Shown: positions 35,261 to 44,672, counted from the first letter of the stretch. The stretch: DNA of 64,000 nt from JANQOH01 sp965201155 (GCA_965201155.1 OZ241752.1:930001-994000), one strand, 5' to 3'. Notes: generated from the letters alone by a model not told the origin. Program-made: numbers and translations.

Positions 35261-35945
35261 TGTAGACATTCACCCATGCTTTGGTGTCATCCATGCTCAA
35301 GCCCGACAGAGCATAACCCGTGAAACCACCGAGTTCAGAGCGCTTGACTAGCATGGCCCCTTCACCCTTCAGCATGCCCAGCGCTGTCGTCCCTCCAGTC
35401 ACAGCCTTGCCCAGATTGAGCATAATCTCTTCGGCCAGTACCGCGGGCTTGGATTCATCAACGTCGGGAGTCTTGGCGTCGTCTGGAACGGCCGCCTTCA
35501 CTTCGGGGTAACTATAGTCCCAACGGACCGGGGCGTTTGAGCTGTCCATGTGCTTGGCAGCCGTCATCAAGCTTTCTGCAACGGCTTCGATGTGGGCATC
35601 AGCCATCCTGAACAGCGACGAATGCGGATCATACATCGGGCCCATCGGACCTTCTGCACCCATCGGACCCTGCGGGCCTTGTTCGCCCATGTCGCCCTTT
35701 TCGCCCTGGGGGCCTTGGGCGCCGTCGCCACCATCCATGCCGTCGGCGCCATCCATGCCGTCAGCACCGTCCATACCCGCCGGCCCCTGCGGACCTGGAT
35801 CACCTTGCGGGCCTCGCTCGCCCTGCGGGCCTACCGGGCCTTCGGCGCCATCCATACCCGCCGGCCCCTGATCACCGTCGTTCGCACAGCCCGCGACGAC
35901 AAACGCCGCCAACGCGAACGCAAGAGAAGTTCTGTGAATTGTCAT
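35124..35945 (-). CDS. Collagen-like lipoprotein, 3' end replaced by IS sequence
   Basis: The 273-residue frame begins MTIHRTSLAFALAAFVVAGC, a lipoprotein signal with lipobox VAGC (Cys20). About 27 Gly-X-Y triplets follow (residues ~24-105, e.g. GPAGMDGAEGPVGPQGERG), then a globular helical region. After residue ~228 (AWVNVY) the frame enters the IS5 relic, so the native C-terminus is lost. The TGA stop lies in the TCAA duplication of IS5 copy 2. The gene has an unusual structured leader shared with the lipoprotein at 46744. It may be a surface stalk or adhesin, but is probably non-functional. Confidence 0.8.
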   Translation of the reverse strand: MTIHRTSLAFALAAFVVAGCANDGDQGPAGMDGAEGPVGPQGERGPQGDPGPQGPAGMDGADGMDGADGMDGGDGAQGPQGEKGDMGEQGPQGPMGAEGPMGPMYDPHSSLFRMADAHIEAVAESLMTAAKHMDSSNAPVRWDYSYPEVKAAVPDDAKTPDVDESKPAVLAEEIMLNLGKAVTGGTTALGMLKGEGAMLVKRSELGGFTGYALSGLSMDDTKAWVNVYRQALVIGFVCGGRFVEVCRAKRSGGYGSGKGWRTGNRSQGARSAY

Positions 35946-36057
35946 TGATGGAGGACCCCCTTGATCCGGTTGGGGGCCTCAGCCATAAGACCTCTTTCAG
36001 AGGCCTCAGAACTCTTAATTGTGAAGAGGCCCCGTGAAGAGGCCCCGTGAAGTTCTG
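35946..36057 (-). promoter_or_regulatory. Structured 5' leader A (shared leader family)
   Basis: Read on the minus strand it begins CAGAACTTCACGGGG and contains two 13-bp tandem units TTCACGGGGCCTC plus TTCAC (36051-36021). A 7-bp hairpin follows (36006-35988, AGGCCTC/GAGGTCT), then a second hairpin (35980-35951, GAGG-CCCCC/GGGGG-CCTC with one bulge) ending 5 nt before the ATG. The same elements in the same order precede the lipoprotein at 46744. Confidence 0.75.
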
Positions 36058-36407
36058 CCCGCGGCCTAGCACGAAAAACAGAGCCTGGCAAGCAAAAAAA
36101 TAAAATCGCCGGAATTCACCGTGACTGCGGGACCGCGCAGCATGAAAGACGGCGGAGTTCGCCGTAAGGTCAGGGGCGGATATTGAAGCGCGGCCCCAAC
36201 GATTTCGTTGTTTCACCGGGCGATGAATATCTGAAAATCATCGCGAGGTATCCTCGGCATCACGCACCAACAACACATCGTCGGCGACCGGGCACGGCGT
36301 GCATCCCCGCACTGGCGATGTGCCGGACAAGCAAAACCGCGCCCACAGCCCGGCTTTGCACGGTCCTCCTTTCGGCAAGAGGCATTTGTGCCTAGACTCG
36401 CAGCACC
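36058..36407. other. Intergenic region with promoter of leader A; otherwise no gene seen
   Basis: Minus strand: TTGCCA (36091-36086), 17 nt, TAGGCC (36068-36063), then 5 nt to the CAGAAC that opens leader A. The lipoprotein at 46744 has the same geometry. The rest, up to the oxidoreductase start at 36408, shows no convincing coding frame. It should contain that gene's promoter, which I could not pin down. Confidence 0.6.
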
Positions 36408-38819
36408 ATGCAAAATCTCCCCTCTCATGCGTCGATCGTCATAATCGGCGGCGGCATTGTCGGCCTCAGCCTGGCCTATCATCTGGCGCGCGGCGGGCGC
36501 GAAGGCGTGCTGCTGCTGGAACGCAGGCAGTTGACCTGCGGCACCACCTGGCACGCGGCCGGGCTGGTGCGCTCTGCTGCGCCGCATCCCACCCTCTCCG
36601 CCATTCTCGCGGACTCGGCCCGGCTCTATGCCGGTCTGGGGGCCGAGACCGGCCAGACAACCGGCTTCCGGCAGACCGGCTCCCTCTACACCGCCAGCAC
36701 TGGCGAGCGCTGGGAGGAATTGAAACGCGCCGCCGCGAGCGCGCGCGCCTATGGCGCAGAAGTCGAACTCTGTACGCCGGATGACCTCAAGCGCCTCTGG
36801 CCGCTCCTGCATGTGGACGACCTGCTTGGCGGCAGCTTTGTTGCGGGCGACGGCCAGACCAACCCCGCCGACACCGCCGCAGCGTTTGCCAGGGGAGCGC
36901 GGCAGGCGGGCGCCACAGTGCTGGAAAATGTGAAAGTCACCGGCATCCGCACAGCTGGCGGCCGCATCGCCGGCGTCGAAACCGAGGCGGGGCCGGTCAT
37001 CACCGATTGCGTTGCCAACTGCGCCGGCATGTGGGCGCACGAAGTCGGTCTCATGGCCGATACCGCGGTGCCGCTTCATGCGGCCGAGCATTTCTACATC
37101 GTCACCGAGCCGATGGCCGGTGTTGAAGCCGGTCTTCCGGTGATGCGCGACCAGGACGGCTCGGCCTATTTCAAGGAAGACGCCGGAAAGCTTCTGGTCG
37201 GTGCCTTCGAGCCGGTGGCGAAGCCCTGGGGCATGGACGGCATCCCCGAGGATTTTTGCTTCGACCAACTCCCCGACGACTGGGAGCATTTCGAGCCGGT
37301 TCTCGAAACCGCGCTGCACCGCGTGCCCGCCCTTCGCGAGGCCGGTATCCGCCTGTTCTTCAACGGACCGGAAAGCTTCACCCCGGACCAGGCGTTCCAT
37401 CTCGGCCCCGCCGGCAATGTCGAGGGCTTCTGGATTGCGGCGGGCTTCAACTCGATCGGTATCCAGGCAGCCGGAGGCGTGGGGCAGCGGCTCGCGGCAT
37501 GGATCGAGGAGGGCATTCCGCCTTGCGACCTGTCCGCTTTCGATCCGCGTCGAATGCAGCCGTTCCAGAACGGCAAGACCTATCTGAAAGCCCGGGTGAG
37601 CGAGGCCCTCGGTCTTCTCTATGCGATGCACTGGCCCCATCGCCAATTCGAGACTGCACGCGGGCAGCGCTGTTCGCCTGTGCATCATGCGCTGACCGAT
37701 GCCGGCGCCTGTTTCGGCGAGGTTGCCGGCTGGGAGCGCGCCAACTGGTTCGCCCCACCCGGCGAGAAACCCGCCTATGTCTACAGCTATGGGCGCCAGA
37801 ACTGGTTCGGAGCAAGCGCTGCCGAGCATCGCCGCGTTCGCGAGGCGGTGGGCGTCTTCGATCTGACCTCCTTCGGCAAATTCCTGGTGGAGGGCCGCGA
37901 CGCCGAGGCATTGCTGCAATGGGTTTCCGCCAACGATGTGAGCCGCCCGCCGGGAAGCGTCGTCTATACGCAGTGGCTGAACGCTGCCGCCGGCATCGAA
38001 GCTGACCTGACGGTCACCCACCTGGACGACACGCGCTATCTGGTGGTGACCTCGGCCGCTACGGCGGCGCGCGACCTTGCCCGGCTGCATAGGGAAGCGG
38101 GCGACCGGCAGGTGGAGATTGCTGACGCGACCGAAAGAATGGCGGTCTTCGCCGTCATGGGGCCCGATGCGCGCGCCCTGCTTCAGCCTTTGGCGTCGGT
38201 GGACCTTGCGGACGTCGCCTTCCCCTTCGCCACATCGCAGGAAATCGTGCTTGCAGGCGTTCCGGTCCGCGCCTCGCGCATCACCTATGTCGGCGAACTG
38301 GGTTGGGAACTCTACGTGCCGTGGGAGCAAGCCGAGCGCGTGTTCGAGGCGCTTCGGGAGGCCGGAGCCGCACCCGTCGGAATGCACGCGCTCGACAGCC
38401 TTCGGATCGAGAAGGCGTACCGCCACTGGGGCCATGATATCGCCCCTTCCGACACGCCGCTCGAAGCCGGTCTGGCCTTTGCGGTGAAACCCGATGCGAA
38501 AGATTTCGTCGGCCGCGACGCCTATCTTCGCGCCCGCGACGCCGGCGCCTCGCGGCGGCTTATGCAGTTCCGGCTGCTGGACCCGGAGCCGCTGCTGTTC
38601 GGCCATGAGCCGATTCTCGCCTGCGGCCGGACGGTCGGCACACTCACTTCTGCGAGTTACGGCCACACGCTGGGCGGCGCGACAGGCCTCGGCTATGTGC
38701 CCGCCAACATGCTGGGTGCCGAGGCATTTGCCATAGATGTTGCCGGCCGGGTCGTTCCCGCCCAGGCCTCTCTCAGGCCGCTTTACGATCCCGGCAATCT
38801 CAGGACGCGAAGCATCTGA
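36408..38819 (+). CDS. FAD-dependent oxidoreductase / GcvT-type dehydrogenase (dimethylglycine/sarcosine dehydrogenase-like)
   Basis: An 803-residue fusion. The N-terminal DAO domain has the FAD motif IVIIGGGIVGLSLAYHLA (residues ~10-27) and GTTWHAAGLVRS, as in dimethylglycine and sarcosine dehydrogenases. From about residue 430 there is a folate-binding GcvT domain (GVFDLTSFGKFLVEG, ITYVGELGWELYVP, GMHALDSLRIEKAYRHWGHD) and its C-terminal barrel (GRTVGTLTSASYGHTLG). It likely oxidatively demethylates an N-methyl amine and passes the C1 unit to tetrahydrofolate. The exact substrate is unknown. Confidence 0.9.
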   Translation: MQNLPSHASIVIIGGGIVGLSLAYHLARGGREGVLLLERRQLTCGTTWHAAGLVRSAAPHPTLSAILADSARLYAGLGAETGQTTGFRQTGSLYTASTGERWEELKRAAASARAYGAEVELCTPDDLKRLWPLLHVDDLLGGSFVAGDGQTNPADTAAAFARGARQAGATVLENVKVTGIRTAGGRIAGVETEAGPVITDCVANCAGMWAHEVGLMADTAVPLHAAEHFYIVTEPMAGVEAGLPVMRDQDGSAYFKEDAGKLLVGAFEPVAKPWGMDGIPEDFCFDQLPDDWEHFEPVLETALHRVPALREAGIRLFFNGPESFTPDQAFHLGPAGNVEGFWIAAGFNSIGIQAAGGVGQRLAAWIEEGIPPCDLSAFDPRRMQPFQNGKTYLKARVSEALGLLYAMHWPHRQFETARGQRCSPVHHALTDAGACFGEVAGWERANWFAPPGEKPAYVYSYGRQNWFGASAAEHRRVREAVGVFDLTSFGKFLVEGRDAEALLQWVSANDVSRPPGSVVYTQWLNAAAGIEADLTVTHLDDTRYLVVTSAATAARDLARLHREAGDRQVEIADATERMAVFAVMGPDARALLQPLASVDLADVAFPFATSQEIVLAGVPVRASRITYVGELGWELYVPWEQAERVFEALREAGAAPVGMHALDSLRIEKAYRHWGHDIAPSDTPLEAGLAFAVKPDAKDFVGRDAYLRARDAGASRRLMQFRLLDPEPLLFGHEPILACGRTVGTLTSASYGHTLGGATGLGYVPANMLGAEAFAIDVAGRVVPAQASLRPLYDPGNLRTRSI

Positions 38820-38827
38820 GGTCCGGC

Positions 38828-39640
38828 CTACGGCGCGCCGAACCGGGCGAAGGCGAAACCCGGCATCGCTTCCGCTTCGGCCTGCGGCACGCGCTCGACC
38901 CGCTCGCCGTCGACGATGAAGAAAAGCCGGTTTTCATAAAAGCAGCCGGAAGGGCAGTCGCCCCAGGCATGGCGAAAGGCGACATGCCAGACTCCCCGGC
39001 GCTTCGCCGCGTCGATATCGGAGCCGTCTCCCAGCGGGTCATCCGGGACGGCGTCCACCACACCCGCCGCGCCCCGATAGCGAAAGGCGTATAGCAGCGC
39101 CCTTTGCCGGCTCACCGGACGCGCGAATGACAGGGTGAGATATGGCAGCCGCCCGGCTTGCCGCGTGACATACAACCCGAGTTCGGCGTTGAGCCTTGTG
39201 AGATGCGCAACACCGGGGTGCGGCAGGGTCGAATCGTCCGCATCCGGGGGCAGGCCGGCCACCAGGGCCGCATCCAGTTCGAGCAACAGACCAGCGGGCG
39301 CGCCCGCTGTCGTGACCCCGGCGAGCACCGGACATGTGCTGCGTATCCTCGCAAGGACGCCCTTGATCTCGGCGGCGAGTGCGTCCTGCCGCGCCGTATC
39401 GGGCGCTGCCCGGCCGCCTTGTCGGTTTACAGGTGTGCCGATAAGGGCGCGAAACAATCCCCCGCCCCGGCGCATCAGAAGGCGGTCTGCAAGAATGAGC
39501 GCCTCCCGGTCGGCATCTACGGCGCCGGCGGGCGGCCCGTCAGCGGGGCTGTGGCAGGGGTCCTCAGCCGCCGCAGACACGGCAGCGGCACAGAAAACTG
39601 CCAGCAATGCCGACAGAAAGGAAAACCGGGGTGATGTCAT
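38828..39640 (-). CDS. Exported protein of unknown function
   Basis: A 270-residue protein starting at 39640 with a clear signal peptide (FSFLSALLAVFCAAAVSAAAED). The mature part has a helical first half and a beta-rich second half (LPYLTLSFARPV, GVWHVAFRHAWGDCPSGCFYENRLFFIV). The CPSGC pair might form a disulfide. No domain family is recognised. An upstream frame to 39847 is open but would add a non-signal-like extension. It converges with the oxidoreductase gene, 8 nt apart. Confidence 0.72.
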   Translation of the reverse strand: MTSPRFSFLSALLAVFCAAAVSAAAEDPCHSPADGPPAGAVDADREALILADRLLMRRGGGLFRALIGTPVNRQGGRAAPDTARQDALAAEIKGVLARIRSTCPVLAGVTTAGAPAGLLLELDAALVAGLPPDADDSTLPHPGVAHLTRLNAELGLYVTRQAGRLPYLTLSFARPVSRQRALLYAFRYRGAAGVVDAVPDDPLGDGSDIDAAKRRGVWHVAFRHAWGDCPSGCFYENRLFFIVDGERVERVPQAEAEAMPGFAFARFGAP

Positions 39641-39794
39641 GCGCGCCTTCCCGGATTTGGCGATCACCCGCGTTTCGCAGAACGCCTGGTTTACAGATAC
39701 CTCAAAATTTTCGCCGCTTGCGTCATGTGCCGCCGAATCATAGCATGAGGACCCATGACGGGCGCCGCACCGAATCTTCATGAGGGAACGGAAT

Positions 39795-40004
39795 ATGGCA
39801 AGAGGAACGGTGAAGTGGTTCGACGCCACAAAGGGTTTCGGGTTCATTCGCCCCGATGACGGCGGGAAGGATGCGTTCGTTCATATTTCCGCCGTGGAAC
39901 GGGCCGGCCTCCCCGGGCTGTCCGAAGGACAAAGAGTGGAATATGAGCTGGGGCCGGGACGCGACGGACGCCTTGCCGCCAGCGATCTTAAGGCAATCGA
40001 CTAG
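39795..40004 (+). CDS. Cold-shock domain protein
   Basis: A 69-residue CspA-type single-strand nucleic-acid chaperone. RNP1-like KGFGFIRPDD and RNP2-like DAFVHISAV are intact, and the start MARGTVKWFDATK is typical. A GAGGGAA site precedes the ATG. Its stop overlaps the end of the convergent 5-oxoprolinase gene by 4 nt. Confidence 0.93.
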   Translation: MARGTVKWFDATKGFGFIRPDDGGKDAFVHISAVERAGLPGLSEGQRVEYELGPGRDGRLAASDLKAID

Positions 40005-43000
40005 CCGCGCCCGCCCGCTGAACCGAATCCTCCGCCCCCGGGGGTTTCCACCACCACCACATCACCCGCGCGCACACTGGCGGTCGCGGCATGGGGAAGC
40101 GTCTCGACGCCCCCCTCGGCGCGTTCCACGACATTGCGCCCGACCTGCCCGGACCCGCCGCCGGCCAGGCCGAACGGCGCCACCCGGCGGTGGCTTGACA
40201 GGATAGCCACCGTCATCGGCTCCAGGAAGCGCAGGCGCCGCACCGCCCCGTCGCCGCCGCAAAACCGCCCGCCGCCGCCGGAGCCGGCGCGCACGGCAAA
40301 ATCTTCAAGCCGCACCGGGAAACGCCATTCCAGCACTTCCGGGTCTGTCAGGCGCGAATTCGTCATATGGCTGTGGACGGCGCTGGCGCCGTCGAACCCG
40401 TCGCCCGCGCCCGTGCCGCCGCAGATCGTCTCGTAATATTGATGGCGGCTGTTGCCGAAGGTCAGGTTGTTCATCGTTCCCTGGCTTGCCGCCAGCGCGC
40501 CGAGCGCGCCGTAAAGCGCATTGGCCACGCCCTGGCTGGTTTCCACATTGCCGGCGACAACCGCCGCCGGATAACGCGGATTGAGCATCGATCCCTCGGG
40601 AATGACGAGATCGAGCGGATCGAGGCAGCCCTCGTTCAGCGGAATGTTGTCATCCACCATGGTGCGAAACACATAGAGCACGGCGGCACGGCATACGGCC
40701 GCAGGGGCATTGTAGTTGTTCGGCAGTTGCGGTGCGGTGCCTGAAAAGTCCACACGCGCGCGCCGCGCCGCATGGTCCACCGTCACTGCGACGTGAATCT
40801 CATGGCCCCCGTCACAGCGATAGAGGAAGGAGCCGTCCCGCAGGCGGTCGATCACCCGGCGCACCGACTCGGCGGCGTTGTTCTGGACATGGCCCATATA
40901 GGCCTGCACCACATCGGTTCCGTATTGCGCGATCATGCGGCGGACTTCTTCCACGCCCTTGGCATTGGCCGCGATCTGGGCGCGCAAGTCCGCCATATTC
41001 TGCTCGACATTGCGCGCCGGCCAGCGCCCGGAAGTCAGCAGCGCCTGCATTTCGTCTTCCCTCATGCGTCCGTCGGACACCAGAAGGAAATTGTCGATCA
41101 GCACGCCTTCTTCCTCGATCACGCGGCTGTCGGAGGGCATCGAACCCGGCGTCAACCCGCCGATATCGGCGTGATGGCCGCGGCTGGCGGCGTAGAACAG
41201 GATGCGTTCGCCGGCCGTATCGAATACCGGCGTCACCACCGTGACATCGGGCAGATGGGTGCCGCCGGCATAGGGCGCGTTCAGCACATAGGCGTCGCCC
41301 GGGCGCTGGGTTACCCCGCGCCGCGCGATGATGGCGCGTACGCTTTCGCCCATTGAGCCGAGATGGACCGGCATATGCGGCGCATTCGCCACCAGCCGCC
41401 CGAGGGGGTCGAAAATCGCGCAGGAAAAATCCAGGCGCTCCTTCACATTCACCGAATGCGCGGTGTTTTCGAGCACGCCGCCCATCTGTTCGGCAATCGA
41501 CATGAACAGATTGTTGAAGATTTCCAGCCTTACCGGATCGACATCGGTTCCCGCGGCAATGCGCGCCGGACGCGGCGCTGTGCGTTCGAGTACAAGGTGA
41601 TTGCACGGCGTCACGCGCGCCTGCCAACCGGCATCCACCACCGTGGTGGCGATGGGTTCGACGATGATCGCCGGCCCGTCAACGCGGTGGCCGGGCGCCA
41701 GGGCGGCGCGGTCATGAACCGGCGCCGCGCCGGCGCCGTGCATGGCGGACTCTCCTACTGGCTCCGGCAGGGGCGCCGCAGTGAGCGCCACCTCCGGATC
41801 GTCGATGGCGTCGCCGGCGCCAATCAGTTCCACGCTCGCCGACTCCACCACCACCGGGCGTCCGGGGCTGACAAACCCGTAGCGGCGGCGGTGCGCCGCT
41901 TCGAAATCCGCCGCCATGGCCTCAAGCGGCCCCCACGGGACAGCAAGCGCGGAATCGGTTCCGCGATAGCGCAGCGCCAGGCGCCGGTCGGTGCTGAGGC
42001 GCGCCGGCTCCACCCCCTGGGCATCGATGGCGACGCGCGCTTCATCGGTCAGCACATCGAGAGCCTGCGCAATGCCCGCCAGCGCGCCCGCCTCCAGCGT
42101 GACTTCCAGCGAGCGTTCACGAATGACGCGTACATCGGCCAGACCCATGCCGTAAGCCGACAGCACGCCGGCGAGCGGGTGGAGGAAAATGCGCGACATG
42201 CCGAGCGCATCGGCAACCATGCAGACATGCTGGCCGGCGGCGGCGCCGAACCCGGCCAGCGCATAGTCGGTCACATCATGGCCGCGCCGGGTGGAGATCA
42301 CCTTGATGGCATTGGCCATATTATCCACGGCGATGCGCAGGAAGCCGTCCGCCACCTCCGCGGGACTGCGCCGGCGGCCCGTCGCGGCATGAATGTCATC
42401 GGCAAGGGCGGCGAATTTTTGCGTGACGACAGCGCTGTCGAGCGGCTGTTTCCCGTCCTTGCCGAACACGCGCGGGAAGAACTCCGGCGCCAGCCTGCCG
42501 AGCATGACATTGCAGTCGGTCACGGTCAGCGGCCCGCCCCGGCGATAGCAGGCGGGACCCGGATTGGCGCCCGCCGAGTCGGGGCCGACGCGGTAGCGCG
42601 CGCCGTCGAAATGCAGGATCGAGCCGCCGCCCGCAGCTACCGTGTGAATGCGCATCATGGGTGCACGCACACGCACCCCTGCAACCTGGTTGTCGAGCGT
42701 GCGTTCGAACGCTCCGTCATAATGCGAGACGTCGGTGGAGGTGCCGCCCATATCGAACGCGATGATGCGTTCAAAACCCGCCGCCCCGGCGGTGCGCGCC
42801 GCGCCTACCACCCCTCCCGCCGGCCCGGACAGGATGGCGTCCTTGCCGCGGAAATGGCCTGCATCGGCAAGGCCGCCATTCGATTGCATGAACATCAGCC
42901 GCGCCGGCCCTGCAGCATCCGCAATGCGCGCGATATAACGCCGGATCACCGGCGACAGATACGCATCGGCGACGGTTGTGTCGCCGCGGCTGACCAGCTT

Positions 43001-43597
43001 CATCAGCGGCGTAACGCGGTGCGAAACCGATATCTGGGTGAAGCCGACCTCCCGCGCGATCTCGGCAACCCGGCTTTCATGGGCGGTGTAGCGATAGCCG
43101 TGCATGAACAGGATCGCGCAAGCGCGCAGCCCGGAATCATGCGCTGCCGCCAGCGCTGACCGCGCTGCCGCTTCATCCAGCGGACGCAGCACCTCGCCAT
43201 CGGCGGCAATGCGTTCGTCGATTTCCGCCACGTGCGCATACAGCATGTCGGGCAGAACGATATGGCGGTCGAACAGGCGCGGGCGGTTCTGGTAGCCGAT
43301 GCGCAGCGCGTCGGCGAAACCGCGCGTGATGACAAGCACGCACGGCTCGCCACGGCGCTCCAGCAGCGCATTGGTGGCGACGGTGGTACCCATCTTCACG
43401 GCGTCAATATCCGCTGTCGGCAGCGGTGCGTCCGCCGCCAGGCCCAGAATGTCGCGAATGCCCTGCAGGGCGGCATCGGCATAGGCTTCGGGGTTTTCCG
43501 ACAGGAGCTTGTGGCTTTCGAGCCGCCCGTCCGGCGCGCGCGCCACGATGTCGGTGAACGTGCCCCCGCGGTCGATCCAGAACTGCCAGCCGGTCAT
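40001..43597 (-). CDS. 5-oxoprolinase (ATP-hydrolysing), HyuA-HyuB fusion
   Basis: A 1198-residue fused hydantoinase/oxoprolinase that hydrolyses 5-oxo-L-proline to glutamate using ATP. The N-terminal HyuA half has the actin-like motifs DRGGTFTDIVA, GTTVATNALLERRG and FDMGGTSTDVS. The HyuB half starts near residue 690 (DPVRLEIFNNLFMSIAEQMG) and contains ERLDFSCAIFD, HMPVHLGSM and a C-terminal ETPGGGGFG. The full-length fusion matches eukaryotic-type OplAH rather than split HyuA/HyuB. Other lactam substrates such as hydantoins cannot be excluded. Confidence 0.92.
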   Translation of the reverse strand: MTGWQFWIDRGGTFTDIVARAPDGRLESHKLLSENPEAYADAALQGIRDILGLAADAPLPTADIDAVKMGTTVATNALLERRGEPCVLVITRGFADALRIGYQNRPRLFDRHIVLPDMLYAHVAEIDERIAADGEVLRPLDEAAARSALAAAHDSGLRACAILFMHGYRYTAHESRVAEIAREVGFTQISVSHRVTPLMKLVSRGDTTVADAYLSPVIRRYIARIADAAGPARLMFMQSNGGLADAGHFRGKDAILSGPAGGVVGAARTAGAAGFERIIAFDMGGTSTDVSHYDGAFERTLDNQVAGVRVRAPMMRIHTVAAGGGSILHFDGARYRVGPDSAGANPGPACYRRGGPLTVTDCNVMLGRLAPEFFPRVFGKDGKQPLDSAVVTQKFAALADDIHAATGRRRSPAEVADGFLRIAVDNMANAIKVISTRRGHDVTDYALAGFGAAAGQHVCMVADALGMSRIFLHPLAGVLSAYGMGLADVRVIRERSLEVTLEAGALAGIAQALDVLTDEARVAIDAQGVEPARLSTDRRLALRYRGTDSALAVPWGPLEAMAADFEAAHRRRYGFVSPGRPVVVESASVELIGAGDAIDDPEVALTAAPLPEPVGESAMHGAGAAPVHDRAALAPGHRVDGPAIIVEPIATTVVDAGWQARVTPCNHLVLERTAPRPARIAAGTDVDPVRLEIFNNLFMSIAEQMGGVLENTAHSVNVKERLDFSCAIFDPLGRLVANAPHMPVHLGSMGESVRAIIARRGVTQRPGDAYVLNAPYAGGTHLPDVTVVTPVFDTAGERILFYAASRGHHADIGGLTPGSMPSDSRVIEEEGVLIDNFLLVSDGRMREDEMQALLTSGRWPARNVEQNMADLRAQIAANAKGVEEVRRMIAQYGTDVVQAYMGHVQNNAAESVRRVIDRLRDGSFLYRCDGGHEIHVAVTVDHAARRARVDFSGTAPQLPNNYNAPAAVCRAAVLYVFRTMVDDNIPLNEGCLDPLDLVIPEGSMLNPRYPAAVVAGNVETSQGVANALYGALGALAASQGTMNNLTFGNSRHQYYETICGGTGAGDGFDGASAVHSHMTNSRLTDPEVLEWRFPVRLEDFAVRAGSGGGGRFCGGDGAVRRLRFLEPMTVAILSSHRRVAPFGLAGGGSGQVGRNVVERAEGGVETLPHAATASVRAGDVVVVETPGGGGFGSAGGRG

Positions 43598-43760
43598 GGC
43601 GATCGGGGCGCCAGCGCAGTTTTGCGAGCGCCTGCGGGGCGGCGGGGAAACCGGTGTTCCGGCATCATGGCGGCTCCGTGTGGAATAGCGGATGCGCCAG
43701 CATATCCGCCGCTTCCCGCTTTGGAAAATGGCTGGCGCGCGGGGCGCCGGCGCGGTATCC

Positions 43761-44066
43761 TCAGTGCAGCGTCAGCGTCACCGGCGTGTGGCGCAGGCCG
43801 CGCGCCCGTTCGGGCGCCGCCGAGGCAACGCGCACCGAATGCAGCGCGCCGTCCAGTTCGCGCCGCCAGAAATCAAGAAACGCCCGCAGCGCCGGATAGC
43901 GCGGCGCCAGGTCCCAGCCCTGCCAGACATAGGTCTGCAGCAGATTGGGATGATCCGGCATGTGATAGAGAATTTCCGCGGTGGCAAGCCGATAGCCGGC
44001 GGGGTGGCGGCTGCCGCGCGCGCTGAACGCGGCACGGCGCCGGGTGCGGGGATGTGCTCTTGGCAT
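43761..44066 (-). CDS. usg: Usg family protein
   Basis: A 101-residue protein with the Usg signature YRLATAEILYHMPDHPNLLQ...YVWQGWDLAPRYPALRAFLDFW, a short family mostly found in Alphaproteobacteria and of unknown function. An AGGAG site before the ATG at 44066 decides the start; the frame is open further upstream to 44153. It is transcribed divergently from groES. Confidence 0.85.
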   Translation of the reverse strand: MPRAHPRTRRRAAFSARGSRHPAGYRLATAEILYHMPDHPNLLQTYVWQGWDLAPRYPALRAFLDFWRRELDGALHSVRVASAAPERARGLRHTPVTLTLH

Positions 44067-44214
44067 GGGGGAGCTCCTTTCGCCGCTGGCCATATGCCGC
44101 CAGCATGGCATGAAAGGCGCCGAAGGGGAACGTTTTTTGCGTGGTTTTGCCAAGAAAAATCAATATCTTAGCAGCATATGGCGGCGAGTGCTGGCAAAAA
44201 CTTGCCGGCCTCCG

Positions 44215-44243
44215 CTTGACAGGGCGCCGCCGCCACCCCAAAT
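44215..44243 (+). promoter_or_regulatory. Heat-shock (RpoH-type) promoter of groESL
   Basis: CTTGAC (44215-44220) and CCCCAAAT (44236-44243) are 15 nt apart, close to the sigma-32 pattern CTTGAA-N(13-17)-CCCCATNT. The element lies about 110 nt before groES. A standard CIRCE repeat was not found. Confidence 0.6.
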
Positions 44244-44351
44244 GGCGTTTCGCAGCGTTGTGGCACTCATGCTATGAGACTGCTAACAATTCGAGAGTGC
44301 CGACAATGGGTCATGAACTCTCTTTACGGCTACAAAGAGGATGAACGCGCA

Positions 44352-44672
44352 ATGAAATTCCGGCCTTTGCACGACCGCGTGCTGGTCCGCCGCGTGGATG
44401 AGGACGAACGTTCCGCCGGCGGCATCATCATTCCCGACACCGCCAAGGAAAAGCCCAGCCAGGGTGAGATTCTGGCGGCCGGCCCCGGTGTCCGCGACGA
44501 AAACGGCGAACTGGTAGCGCTCGATGTGCAAGTCGGCGACCGCATCCTGTTCGGCAAATGGTCCGGCACCGAGGTCAACCTCAACGGTGAGGAACTCATC
44601 ATCATGAAGGAGTCCGACGTCATGGGCGTGCTTGAGGACGACTCCGCAACAGACCAGCAGGAAGCCGCCTGA
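44352..44672 (+). CDS. groES: Co-chaperonin GroES
   Basis: A 106-residue cochaperonin that caps GroEL. MKFRPLHDRVLVRRVDEDER opens the protein, the mobile loop is SAGGIIIPDTAKEKPSQG, and GDRILFGKWSGTEV and LIIMKESDVMGVLE follow. The C-terminus has an extra short acidic/Gln tail (DDSATDQQEAA). groEL follows 28 nt downstream in the same operon. An upstream in-frame ATG adds a non-conserved extension and was not used. Confidence 0.97.
   Translation: MKFRPLHDRVLVRRVDEDERSAGGIIIPDTAKEKPSQGEILAAGPGVRDENGELVALDVQVGDRILFGKWSGTEVNLNGEELIIMKESDVMGVLEDDSATDQQEAA

Noticed and set aside
36213..38666. Very long antisense open frame opposite the oxidoreductase (similar ones at 606-1988, 17044-18654, 41363-43159, 55564-57501)
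   Set aside because: These are GC-rich antisense shadows of well-identified genes, with low-complexity translations and no domain or plausible start.
44262..44301. GGCACTC ... GAGTGCC upstream of groES as a CIRCE element
   Set aside because: The half-sites are 26 nt apart instead of 9 and shortened to 7 bp; the RpoH-type promoter is the better-supported signal.
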